A stretch of 64,000 nucleotides of DNA, taken from positions 1-64,000 of the forward strand of contig NZ_JADPKT010000097.1 of the NCBI RefSeq assembly GCF_023074075.1, given 5' to 3'. Both the position numbers and the translations under genes were made by a program. The notes beneath the pieces are model-generated. The model did not search any database and was not told the DNA's origin. It saw only the letters and a program-made list of their open reading frames with translations. Position 1 is the stretch's first letter; every line of letters begins with the position of its first letter. Origin of the DNA: Bradyrhizobium sp. 138. GTDB lineage: Bacteria; Pseudomonadota; Alphaproteobacteria; Rhizobiales; Xanthobacteraceae. Of this stretch, positions 9,848 to 18,151 are shown in pieces.

Positions 9848-9909
9848 TAGACGCGGACCTGCATGTGGTGCCGGCCGTCGCGGATCTCGCCGTCGAGATG
9901 GGCAGTCAC
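9808..9909 (-). pseudogene. ybgC: 5' end of ybgC (Tol-Pal-associated acyl-CoA thioesterase), split by the island
   Basis: From a GTG at 9909 (upstream gaagagg as ribosome site) the minus strand encodes MTAHLDGEIRDGRHH, MQVRVYYEDTDF. This is the N-terminus of the hot-dog thioesterase YbgC, including the catalytic-site motif YYEDTD. After Phe27 the frame changes to PDLPLS and stops, inside the recombinase gene. In many alphaproteobacteria ybgC sits between ruvB and tolQ, and here ruvB and a metallophosphoesterase lie just upstream, which supports the call. The rest of the gene must be on the far side of the island, left of the window. Confidence 0.8.
9826..9852. other. Putative right attachment site (attR) of the integrative element
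   Basis: Similarity to ybgC ends at about 9833 (minus strand, after GAGGACACGGATTTC), while the recombinase stop is at 9845-9847. The crossover must therefore lie within about 9826-9850. Serine integrase genes commonly sit next to their own att site. The exact core cannot be fixed without the left end. Confidence 0.6.
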
Positions 9910-9978
9910 GTCGCGTGCCTCTTCGCTTGTCGGTCACCAGCCCGTTTTGCGCAAAAACGGGCGGTCGCGCAAGCGCAG

Positions 9979-10899
9979 CTAGGACACAATTGCTCCCGTC
10001 CTGCCCAGCGTCACCTCGACGATCTCCGGCGGCACGCCGACGCGGAGCGGCATGATGCTGCAACCGAGGCCGCCGGAGATGATGACGTCGCATTTCAGCC
10101 TGACATGACCATAAGCGAGCCGGATGCCCTGCTGCGGCGGCACGGCCGGCGACCAGCCCAGCAGGCGGACCTGACCGCCATGGGTGTGGCCGGACAGCTG
10201 CAGCGCGACGCGTGCGGGCACGCGCGGCGCGATGTTGGGCTCATGGGCGAGCAGGATGATCGGCGCATCATCCGTGACCTTGGCAAGCGTCGCGCTGAGA
10301 TCGTCGGCGCCGAAGCGCGTCATGCTGCGAAACCGGCGCGCCGGCAGGAAGGCGAGCTGATCACCCAGGCCGGCGAGCCAGAACGGGCGGCCGTCCTTGG
10401 TGAGCCGTACGACCTCGTTCTCGTAGACGGGAATGCCGGCGGCTTCCAGCGCACGATGCGCGATCGTCGGCCCGAGCCCGGTCCGCTGCACCGTCCTGTC
10501 GTCCCAATAATCGTGGTTGCCCATGACGGCATGGACGCCCAGCGGCGCCTTGAGGCCGGCCAACACGCGGGCCCATTCGCTCGACGGAATGATGCGCGTG
10601 ACCTGATGCAGGCCGGCGACGTAGTCGCCGAGCAGCACGATGATGTCGGCATTCAGCGCGTTGGTGCGGTCGACGATGGCCTCGATCCGGTCCAGCGGCA
10701 TCCAGGGATCGCAGGCATGGATGTCGGCAATGACGGCGATCTTCAGCGGCAGATCCGCCGGCCACTGCCGCGGCGTCGGATGATAGCGGGTGACGCGGAG
10801 CCGCAGCACCGGCTCGACGGCAACGCCATAGGCGGCGGTCGAGACGCCAAGGGCGGAGAGGCCACCGATGGAACGGATGAGATGACGGCGGGTGATCAT
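9979..10899 (-). CDS. Calcineurin-like metallophosphoesterase, probably exported
   Basis: A 306-residue metallophosphoesterase with all two-metal motifs: D59-x-H61 (IADIHACDPW), GD at 91-92, GNHD at 127-130, a late His (LLAHEP) and GHTHGG near 235. The N-terminus (MITRRHLIRSIGGLSALGVS) is a Tat-type leader or membrane anchor, so it probably acts in the periplasm. The family resembles YkuE/YaeI-like phosphoesterases; the substrate is unknown. It lies between ruvB and the ybgC fragment on the same strand, with 69 bases to the ybgC start. Confidence 0.88.
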   Translation of the reverse strand: MITRRHLIRSIGGLSALGVSTAAYGVAVEPVLRLRVTRYHPTPRQWPADLPLKIAVIADIHACDPWMPLDRIEAIVDRTNALNADIIVLLGDYVAGLHQVTRIIPSSEWARVLAGLKAPLGVHAVMGNHDYWDDRTVQRTGLGPTIAHRALEAAGIPVYENEVVRLTKDGRPFWLAGLGDQLAFLPARRFRSMTRFGADDLSATLAKVTDDAPIILLAHEPNIAPRVPARVALQLSGHTHGGQVRLLGWSPAVPPQQGIRLAYGHVRLKCDVIISGGLGCSIMPLRVGVPPEIVEVTLGRTGAIVS

Positions 10900-11028
10900 G
10901 GAAGCCCGTTTCTGATGCAGCTTCTCGATGCGGTCCGATTGAAGCGGAATTGGGGTGCGCTCGTGCAGATCGTCTGCACAAGATTACCGGAAATTCATGA
11001 GAGAAGGAGCGCGCTACATTAGCGCAGA

Positions 11029-12087
11029 TCAGTCGTCGCTCTCGTCCGTGCCGAACAGGCCGAACTGTGCCGCCGCATCGCGCGAGGGCTCGGCGATGCC
11101 GAGATGGCGGAAGGCGTGCGAAGTCAGCAGGCGGCCGCGCGGGGTGCGCTGCAGATAGCCGCACTGGATCAGATAAGGCTCGATGATGTCCTCGATCGCA
11201 TCGCGGGGCTCGGACAGTGCTGCGGCCATCGTCTCGACGCCGACCGGGCCGCCACCATAGTTCATCGCGATGGTCGAGAGATAGCGGCGATCCATGGCGT
11301 CCAGGCCCGCGGCGTCGACCTCGAGCGCGCTCAGCGCGTGGTCGGCGATCTTGCGGTCGATCTTGTCGGCATCGGCCGCCGAGGCGAAATCGCGCACGCG
11401 GCGCAGGAGACGACCGGCGATGCGCGGCGTGCCGCGGGCACGGCGGGCGATCTCGTTGGCGCCGTCCGCGCTCATGCCGACATTGAGCACGCGCGCGCCG
11501 CGGCTGACGATGCTTTCGAGCTCTTCGATCGTGTAGAAATTCAGCCGCACCGGAATGCCGAAGCGATCGCGCAAGGGATTGGTGAGCAGGCCCGCGCGCG
11601 TGGTGGCGCCGACGAGGGTGAATTTCGACAGCTCGATCTTCACCGAGCGCGCCGCCGGGCCTTCGCCGATGATGAGGTCGAGCTGAAAGTCCTCCATCGC
11701 GGGATAGAGCACCTCTTCCACCGCCGGGCTCAGGCGATGGATCTCGTCGATGAAGAGCACGTCGCGCTCCTCGAGATTGGTGAGGAGGGCCGCAAGATCG
11801 CCGGCCTTGGCGATGACAGGACCCGACGTGGCACGAAAGCCGACGCCGAGCTCCTTCGCCACGATTTGCGCCAGCGTGGTCTTGCCGAGGCCGGGCGGAC
11901 CCACGAACAGCACGTGATCCAGCGCCTCGCCACGCTTGCGCGCTGCCTCGATGAAGATGGAGAGGTTCTTGCGCGCCTGCTGCTGGCCGACGAAGTCGGA
12001 CAGCGATTGCGGACGCAGCGCAGTGTCGCCGACATCATCGCTGCGGCGCTCGGGAGAAACCATGCGGTTGGCCTTGGGATCGCTCAC
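11029..12087 (-). CDS. ruvB: Holliday junction branch migration helicase RuvB
   Basis: A 352-residue AAA+ motor that forms hexameric rings on Holliday junctions and drives branch migration with RuvA. Walker A is GPPGLGKTT (63-71), Walker B FIDEIH (112-117). Sensor and arginine-finger regions (LVGATTRAG, RDRFGIPVRL) and the C-terminal winged helix (GGGPVGVETMAAAL ... RTPRGR) are present. Length is normal. It is third in ruvC-ruvA-ruvB, separated from ruvA by a palindromic repeat (12101-12192). Confidence 0.97.
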   Translation of the reverse strand: MSDPKANRMVSPERRSDDVGDTALRPQSLSDFVGQQQARKNLSIFIEAARKRGEALDHVLFVGPPGLGKTTLAQIVAKELGVGFRATSGPVIAKAGDLAALLTNLEERDVLFIDEIHRLSPAVEEVLYPAMEDFQLDLIIGEGPAARSVKIELSKFTLVGATTRAGLLTNPLRDRFGIPVRLNFYTIEELESIVSRGARVLNVGMSADGANEIARRARGTPRIAGRLLRRVRDFASAADADKIDRKIADHALSALEVDAAGLDAMDRRYLSTIAMNYGGGPVGVETMAAALSEPRDAIEDIIEPYLIQCGYLQRTPRGRLLTSHAFRHLGIAEPSRDAAAQFGLFGTDESDD

Positions 12088-12100
12088 TCAGCGAACTCCT

Positions 12101-12192
12101 CGTAGGTGGGCAAAGGCGCTCTTCGCGCCGTGTCCACCATGTCTTCGATCACTCGAAAGATGGTGGGCACGCTTCGCTTTGCCCACCCTACG
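12101..12192. repeat. Palindromic intergenic repeat, family B (copy 1)
   Basis: Left arm cgtaggtgggcaaaggcgc, right arm gcttcgctttgcccaccctacg, with an inner ccaccatgtcttcgatcact hairpin arm. It fills the ruvA-ruvB gap. Other copies are at 49694-49817 and 55256-55334. Confidence 0.85.
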
Positions 12193-12211
12193 AGATTGAC
12201 CATTGACGCAC

Positions 12212-12829
12212 TCACTTCGCGAGTTCCTTCAATCCCAGCCGAATGAGCTGCGCCGTCTCGGCACCTTCACCCGCGCTGCGCGAGGCCGATGCAATCGCCG
12301 CGGCAGCCTGCGGCTGGCCGTAGCCGAGATTGACCAGCGCGGAGATCGCATCCGCGACGGGGCGCGGGGCGCGCCGATCATCGACGGCGCCGGCGAGGTG
12401 CACCACGGCCGGATCGACATTGGCGAAGGCCGGCGCCTTGTCCTTCAATTCGGTGACGATGCGCTCAGCAACCTTGGGCCCGACGCCGGGGGTGCGCGCC
12501 ACAGCCGCCTTGTCGCGCAGCGCGATGGCATTGGCGAGATCGGAAGGCTGTAGCGTGCCGAGCACGGCCAGCGCCACCTTGGCGCCGACGCCCTGCACGG
12601 TCTGGAGCAGGCGAAACCATTCACGCTCCTGGTCGGTGCGGAAGCCGAACAGTTTGATCTGATCCTCACGGACATAGGTCTCGATCGACAGCACGGCGGC
12701 TTCGCCCGGCGAGGGCAGATGCTGCAAGGTGCGCGAGGAGCAATGCACCTGATAGCCGACACCGCCGACGTCGAGGATGACGAAATCCTCGCCGTAGGAA
12801 TCGATCAGGCCCTTGAGCTTGCCGATCAT
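12212..12829 (-). CDS. ruvA: Holliday junction DNA-binding protein RuvA
   Basis: A 205-residue RuvA: N-terminal OB fold (MIGKLKGLIDSYGEDFVILD), two helix-hairpin-helix motifs (LLQTVQGVGAKVALAVLG; RTPGVGPKVAERIVTELK) and a C-terminal domain III that contacts RuvB (ALVNLGYGQPQAAAAIASA). Its start overlaps the ruvC stop by 4 bases, so the two are translationally coupled. Confidence 0.97.
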   Translation of the reverse strand: MIGKLKGLIDSYGEDFVILDVGGVGYQVHCSSRTLQHLPSPGEAAVLSIETYVREDQIKLFGFRTDQEREWFRLLQTVQGVGAKVALAVLGTLQPSDLANAIALRDKAAVARTPGVGPKVAERIVTELKDKAPAFANVDPAVVHLAGAVDDRRAPRPVADAISALVNLGYGQPQAAAAIASASRSAGEGAETAQLIRLGLKELAK

Positions 12830-13353
12830 ATCCCCACCACCTTCAGCCTGAGCGCCGTGCTCTGGCGGTGATGGGCGTGGGTGATGGCGATGGCGAGCGC
12901 GTCGGCGGCATCCGCGGACGGCGGCTCGGCCTTGGGCAGCAGGATCTTCAGCATCATCGCGATCTGTTGCTTGTCGGCGTGACCGGCGCCGACCACCGTC
13001 TTCTTGACCTGGTTGGGCGCGTATTCGGCGACAGAGATGCCGAACATTGCGGGCGCCAGCATGGCGACGCCGCGGGCCTGGCCGAGCTTCAGCGTCGCAA
13101 CGCCGTCCTTGTTCACAAAGGTCTGCTCGACCGCGGCCTCCATCGGCTGGTGGCTGGACAGGACCGAAGCCAGCCCTTCATGGATCGCGAGCAGCCGACT
13201 CGCCAGCGGCAAATCGTCCGACGGTTCCACCGAGCCGCAGGCGACGTAGATCAGGCGATTGCCTTCGGCCTCGATCACGCCCCAGCCGGTGCGGCGGAGG
13301 CCAGGGTCGATGCCGATGATACGGACGGGGTGGCGAATCGGGAGCGCGGTCAT
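12826..13353 (-). CDS. ruvC: Holliday junction resolvase RuvC
   Basis: A 175-residue RuvC endonuclease that cuts four-way junctions. The acidic metal-binding residues are visible in GIDPGLRRTGWG (first Asp), AVEQTFVNKDG (Glu) and SADAADALAIAITHAHH (last Asp pair). Length matches the family. First of the ruvCAB set, with yebC 71 bases upstream on the same strand, the standard alphaproteobacterial order. Confidence 0.97.
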   Translation of the reverse strand: MTALPIRHPVRIIGIDPGLRRTGWGVIEAEGNRLIYVACGSVEPSDDLPLASRLLAIHEGLASVLSSHQPMEAAVEQTFVNKDGVATLKLGQARGVAMLAPAMFGISVAEYAPNQVKKTVVGAGHADKQQIAMMLKILLPKAEPPSADAADALAIAITHAHHRQSTALRLKVVGI

Positions 13354-13424
13354 AGGCCAGTGATAGCGGTTGGCCCATGATAGCGAAACAGAAACAGAAC
13401 AGAAGTAACAGGGGAAAGGCGCCC

Positions 13425-14171
13425 CTACCCGCCCATCTTCGCCATCAGCGCGTCCGAGACCTCGAAATTGGCGTAGACGTGCTGGACGTCGTCATGCTCG
13501 TTGAGCAAATCCATCAGCTTCAGCAGCTTCTCGCCGGTCTCGTCGTCGACCGTAACAGTGTTCTGCGGCTTCCAGATCAGTGCGGCCTTGCGCGGCTCGC
13601 CGAACTTGGCTTCCAGCGCCTTGGCGACGTCGCGATAGCCTTCAGTCGACGCGTAGATCTCGTGGCCGCCTTCGCCGGAGACAACGTCGTCGGCGCCGGC
13701 CTCGATCGCCGCATCCAGCACGGCGTCGTCGGAGGCCACGCTGCGGTCGTATTCGATGATGCCGGTGCGGTCGAACATGAAGGAGACCGAGCCGGTTTCG
13801 CCGAGATTGCCGCCGGATCTGGTGAAGAAGGAGCGGATGTCGGAGGCGGCGCGGTTGCGGTTGTCGGTCAGCGCCTCAACGATGACGGCGACGCCACCGG
13901 GGCCATAGCCCTCGTAGCGGATCTCGTCATAGTTCTCGCCGTCGCTGCCGAGCGCTTTCTTGATGGCGCGCTCGATATTGTCCTTCGGCATGTTCTCCTG
14001 GCGCGCCGCAATCACGGCCGCGCGCAGGCGGGGGTTCATGGCAGGGTCCGGCGTGCCCAGCTTGGCGGCGACCGTGATTTCCCGCGCCAGCTTGCCGAAC
14101 AGCTTCGACTTCTGCGCATCCTGCCGCCCCTTGCGGTGCATGATGTTCTTGAATTGGGAATGTCCGGCCAT
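13425..14171 (-). CDS. yebC: YebC/PmpR-type protein
   Basis: A 248-residue member of the YebC/TACO1 family, described as transcriptional regulators and as translation factors for proline-rich stretches. The N-terminal signature MAGHSQFKNIMHRKGRQDA is complete, followed by KLAREITVAAKLG, the GYGPGGVAVIVEALTDNRNR segment and the acidic third domain. It heads the yebC-ruvCAB run and points away from the chemoreceptor genes. Confidence 0.95.
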   Translation of the reverse strand: MAGHSQFKNIMHRKGRQDAQKSKLFGKLAREITVAAKLGTPDPAMNPRLRAAVIAARQENMPKDNIERAIKKALGSDGENYDEIRYEGYGPGGVAVIVEALTDNRNRAASDIRSFFTRSGGNLGETGSVSFMFDRTGIIEYDRSVASDDAVLDAAIEAGADDVVSGEGGHEIYASTEGYRDVAKALEAKFGEPRKAALIWKPQNTVTVDDETGEKLLKLMDLLNEHDDVQHVYANFEVSDALMAKMGG

Positions 14172-14392
14172 GCGTGGTCTCTTGAATGGTCTTTGGAATC
14201 GGTCGCCGATGGGGTGGGAGGCGCGGCCTTATAGGCCGCCGACCCGTCGGAATCAAAGGGCTCTGGTGGCCTTAAGGTAGCACTGTAAAGGTAGCCGCCG
14301 GAATGGTCCGTGCCTAGAAGTCGGGCATCGTTAACCCTGATTTCATTCCGACTTGCGAAAATAGTGTCCGCCCGTTCCATGACAAGAGAGAC

Positions 14393-16141
14393 GTGATGGT
14401 GTTCGCACTATTTCGGAAGCGTCTGCCGGAGGCGGCAGCCGCGCCTGCGCCAGCCCCGCAGGCTGCGCAGCCGGTGGCCGAGCCCGCCCCGGCCACGGAG
14501 GGCGATTCCGCCAAGGAAATCCTGGAGCTGCTGGAACTCGAGCTCGGCGCCATGATCCGCCAGCTCGAACGCGCCGCCAATTCGGTGGCTGGCGGTGCCG
14601 AGGCAACCGCCACGACGCTGGCCGCTATTCGCGACCGCACCGACGCCCTGACCGGCCGCACCAACGCCGCGCAATCAAACGCCTCGACCTTCGCCCATGC
14701 CGCCGACAAGTTCACCCAGTCGGCGCTCGGCATCGGGGCGCAGGTCCGCGAGGCCAGCAAGCTCGCCGACGAGGCAAGCGCCGCGGCGCAGGAAGCCCGC
14801 GCCAATGTCGATCGCTTGCGCGAATCCTCTGCCGCCATCGGCAACGTCGTCAATCTGATCGCGCAGATCGCACGGCAGACGACGCTGCTCGCGCTGAACT
14901 CGACGATCGAGGCCGCGCGTGCCGGCGCTGCCGGCAAGGGCTTTGCGGTCGTCGCCACCGAGGTCAAGGCCCTCGCGGTGCAGACGCAAGGCGCGACCGA
15001 GGAGATCACGAAGAAGATCGACGCACTGCAGCGCGACGCCGCCGGCTCTGCGGATGCCGTGCACCGCATTTCGCAGGCGATCGAGGCGATCCGCCCGGTG
15101 TTCGAAACCGTCAACGGCGCGGTGGCCGAGCAGAACGCCACCACCAGCGAAGTTTCCGGCAATGCCGCCAGCGCCTCCGAGTTCATCGTCTCGGTCGGCG
15201 AGAGCGCGGCCGAGATCGATGCCGCGACCAAGGCGGCCGAGAGTCATGGCGAGAACGTCGCCAGTGCCGGCAAGGCCGTCACCACTTTTGCTCAAAAGCT
15301 GAAATCGCGTTGCGCCGTGCTGCTCCGCCAGAGCGAGCACGACGACCGCCGCAAGACCGAACGACTGCCCTGCCATCTCAAGTTCGAGAGCGCGCGCGGC
15401 GTGATGCCGGTCTATGAAATCTCGATGGATGGCGTGTTGATCGGCGGCGCGGACGCAAGCCGGCTCGCACCGCAAGCGATGATCGATGGCAGCCTCGAAA
15501 ACGTCGGCGCCTGTCGTCTGCGCGTGATCGAGCAATCCAAGGCCGGCGCCCGCGCGCAATTCGTCGGTCCCAATGCCGAGCTCCGCGAAAAGATCGAGGA
15601 CAGGCTCTGGTCGATCCACGAGGAGAACACGGAGTTCGTCACCCGCGCCATGGAGGCTGGCAACGCGCTGACGAAAATATTCGAACAGGCGGTTGCGCGC
15701 GGCGAAATCGGGATCGACGACCTCTTCGACACTGACTATGTCGAAATCGCCGGAACCAATCCCCAGCAGTACCGCACGAAATATCTCGACTGGGCCGACC
15801 GCGCCTTACCGGCGTTCCAAGAGGCCTTTCTGGCGAAGGAGCAGCGCATGGCGTTCTGCGCCATGGTCGACCGCAATGGCTTCCTGCCGGTGCACAACAA
15901 GATCTATTCCCATCCGCAGCGACCGGGCGACGTCGCCTGGAACACGGCCAACAGCCGCAACCGGCGGATATTCAACGATCCGGCGGGGTTGGCGGCCGCA
16001 CGCAACCTGCGCTCGTATCTGGTCCAGAGCTATGCGCGCGACATGGGCAACGGGAACACCGTGATGATGCGGGAGATCGACGTCCCAATCCGCGTGCAGG
16101 GCCGTCACTGGGGCGGATTCCGGACCGCCTACAAGCTGTAG
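14393..16141 (+). CDS. Cytoplasmic methyl-accepting chemoreceptor with PilZ and C-terminal sensor domain
   Basis: A 582-residue chemoreceptor with no transmembrane segment. An Ala/Pro-rich start (15-40) leads into the signalling coiled-coil; the CheA/CheW-binding hairpin is at about 155-200 (IARQTTLLALNSTIEAARAG, KGFAVVATEVKALA). A PilZ domain follows at about 318-395, with the RxxxR motif in DDRRKTERLPCHL and the second motif as EISMDG (Glu in place of Asp/Asn). The C-terminal ~170 residues (FVTRAMEAGNAL ... GRHWGGFRTAYKL) match the end of the next gene and probably sense a ligand. Cyclic-di-GMP could modulate it through PilZ; this is inference. Start ATG 14393; an ATG also lies at 14396. 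Confidence 0.88.
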   Translation: MMVFALFRKRLPEAAAAPAPAPQAAQPVAEPAPATEGDSAKEILELLELELGAMIRQLERAANSVAGGAEATATTLAAIRDRTDALTGRTNAAQSNASTFAHAADKFTQSALGIGAQVREASKLADEASAAAQEARANVDRLRESSAAIGNVVNLIAQIARQTTLLALNSTIEAARAGAAGKGFAVVATEVKALAVQTQGATEEITKKIDALQRDAAGSADAVHRISQAIEAIRPVFETVNGAVAEQNATTSEVSGNAASASEFIVSVGESAAEIDAATKAAESHGENVASAGKAVTTFAQKLKSRCAVLLRQSEHDDRRKTERLPCHLKFESARGVMPVYEISMDGVLIGGADASRLAPQAMIDGSLENVGACRLRVIEQSKAGARAQFVGPNAELREKIEDRLWSIHEENTEFVTRAMEAGNALTKIFEQAVARGEIGIDDLFDTDYVEIAGTNPQQYRTKYLDWADRALPAFQEAFLAKEQRMAFCAMVDRNGFLPVHNKIYSHPQRPGDVAWNTANSRNRRIFNDPAGLAAARNLRSYLVQSYARDMGNGNTVMMREIDVPIRVQGRHWGGFRTAYKL

Positions 16142-16250
16142 TGCACGCTCAGGCAAGACGCCGGGCGCGAATCATCCCTTAAGATCGAAATTGGAATGGA
16201 GAATGCCGCCGCGAGCCGGCCTACGGCTCTGACTGGAGGACTCGTCGAAC

Positions 16251-17675
16251 ATGTCCGCCGCACAACTTGCCGTCATGGACGCCGGCTCCAACCGCACGCT
16301 GGCCGAACGGCTGATTGATCAGCTCGCCGACCGCATCGGCGGCCTCGGCGTGGAACTCGCCGACATCGCCGGCAACGTTCAGGAGGTCGCAAACCGCGTC
16401 GCAAACCAGTCGGAACGGTTCCATCATTTGCAGAAGACGGCCGAGACGATGGTCGCGGCCAACCACGACATCGCCAACGCATCGCAGGCGGTGCAGACGA
16501 CCACGTCCGCGGCGGTCGGCGAGATCGCGCAGTCGCGTAGCGCCGTCGACACCGCGGTCAGCCACATCTCCGAGCTCGTCGCAGCGGTGGAGCGCATCGA
16601 AGCGCGCCTCAGCGCCGTCGGCTCGGCGCTGACGCAGGTCGCGAAGGTCTCCGGTTCGATCGAGGCGATCGCGAAGCAGACCAATCTGCTCGCGCTGAAC
16701 GCAACGATCGAGGCCGCCCGCGCCGGCAACGCCGGCCGCGGCTTCGCGGTGGTCGCAAGCGAGGTGAAGAACCTTGCGGAAGCCACCCGCCAGGCCACGC
16801 ATCAGATCTCCGACACCGTGCGCGATCTCGACGGCCAGATCGAAGGCCTGATCGGCGAAAGCAGCGACGCCTCGCAGCGCGCCAAGACCGCCGGCGAAGG
16901 CGCCCAGCAGATCTCCGGCATCATCTCACGGGTCCAGCAGGGCTTCGCCTCCGTGGAGGCCGAGATCGGCAGCGTCACGCGCGCGGCGACCTCCAATCTC
17001 GGACATTGCGACACCGTCATCAGCGAGCTCAACGAACTCGCCAAGGGCGTCGACCTCTCCTCGCGCGATCTCAGGAGCGCCGATCAGCGCGTGACAAAGC
17101 TGCTCGATACATCAGAGGGCCTGATCGCGCTGATCGCCGACAGCGGCGTGGAGACATCTGACGCACCGCTGATCCGAATCGTCGTCGAGACCGCGAAGCG
17201 CATCTCGGCCGAGTTCGAGGCCGCGATCGACCGCGGCGATATCACGCTCGACCGGCTCATGGACGAGACCTACCGCGAGATTCCCGGCACCGATCCAAAG
17301 CAATACCTTACCAACTACGTCGACTTCACCGATCGCGTGCTGCCCGCGATCCAGGACCCGATCCAGAAATCCGATCCCCGCATCGTGTTCTGCGTCGCCT
17401 GGGCCAAGGGCGGCTATCTGCCGACCCACAATCCGAACTACCGCCTGCCACAGGGCAAGGACCCGGTCTGGAATAACGCGAACTGCCGTAACCGCCGCCT
17501 GTTCACCGATCGCGCAGTGCAGAAGGTCGCTGCGAACACCAAGCCGTTCCTGCTCCAGACCTACCGCCGCGACATGGGCGGCGGGCAGTTCGTGCTGATG
17601 AAGGACCTGTCCTCGCCGATCGTGATCCGCGGCAAGCACTGGGGCGCATTCCGAATGGGTTTTCGGCAGAGCTGA
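16251..17675 (+). CDS. Cytoplasmic methyl-accepting chemoreceptor with the same C-terminal domain
   Basis: A 474-residue soluble chemoreceptor without transmembrane segments. The signalling hairpin is at about 140-185 (IAKQTNLLALNATIEAARAG, RGFAVVASEVKNLAEATRQA). The last ~170 residues (RLMDETYREIPGTDPKQYLT ... GKHWGAFRMGF) align with the end of the upstream receptor, sharing EIxGTxPxQY, LPxHNxxY, NxRNRRxF and HWGxFR. There is no PilZ domain. A Shine-Dalgarno-like ggagga lies 12-17 bases before the ATG. The tandem arrangement suggests gene duplication with loss or gain of PilZ. Confidence 0.9.
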   Translation: MSAAQLAVMDAGSNRTLAERLIDQLADRIGGLGVELADIAGNVQEVANRVANQSERFHHLQKTAETMVAANHDIANASQAVQTTTSAAVGEIAQSRSAVDTAVSHISELVAAVERIEARLSAVGSALTQVAKVSGSIEAIAKQTNLLALNATIEAARAGNAGRGFAVVASEVKNLAEATRQATHQISDTVRDLDGQIEGLIGESSDASQRAKTAGEGAQQISGIISRVQQGFASVEAEIGSVTRAATSNLGHCDTVISELNELAKGVDLSSRDLRSADQRVTKLLDTSEGLIALIADSGVETSDAPLIRIVVETAKRISAEFEAAIDRGDITLDRLMDETYREIPGTDPKQYLTNYVDFTDRVLPAIQDPIQKSDPRIVFCVAWAKGGYLPTHNPNYRLPQGKDPVWNNANCRNRRLFTDRAVQKVAANTKPFLLQTYRRDMGGGQFVLMKDLSSPIVIRGKHWGAFRMGFRQS

Positions 17676-17908
17676 GGATCGGCACTCCACGTCCTCAAAC
17701 TAAAAAGTTCGAAAACAACCCCATGCACAGTAGCCGGGGTGTGCGGAATCAATGGCTTAGGCCGGCAAGCCATGGCGCGTTTTGACTCGTCGGGCAAAAC
17801 AGGGGTAGAATACTATTATTCCGAAATCCTGCACAGGCGGAGACAGCCCCTCACCCGCGTAAGCCTGCATCTGCCGAGCCGCTGCCGGTACCTACGGGCT
17901 TCTGGTGC

Positions 17909-18112
17909 GGTGTCGTCCACCAACCTCGCGCAGATCGTGCTGTCAGGCACCAAGCGGGCATGCGCCGGATGACCGCTGCCGATTCCCGGTAGCGCCTACA
18001 CGGATAACGAGATCGCGGCCGTGGCGAACTATGTCACGGCGCGGTTCGGACCAAGGGCTCTAAGCTGACGGCGAAGGACGTGGCCGAACTGCGGAAGCAG
18101 ACGGCGGAATAG
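17909..18112 (+). pseudogene. 3' fragment of a cytochrome c gene
   Basis: Reads SSTNLAQIVLSGTKR, then after a frame change PGSAYTDNEIAAVANYVTAR, and after another KGSKLTAKDVAELRKQ to a TAG at 18110. This is the C-terminal end of a multi-haem cytochrome c subunit of the type that accompanies membrane-bound dehydrogenases. No CxxCH remains here. The matching upstream portion of such a gene is found after the relA-like gene (19347-19690), so the order is reversed. Confidence 0.7.
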
Positions 18113-18151
18113 TGCTCTGCTCTTACCCTCCCTTGGAGGAGAGTTATCACT

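Noticed and set aside
9865..11022. 385-residue plus-strand open frame over the metallophosphoesterase
   Set aside because: No domain; the opposite strand encodes a complete metallophosphoesterase with all metal motifs.
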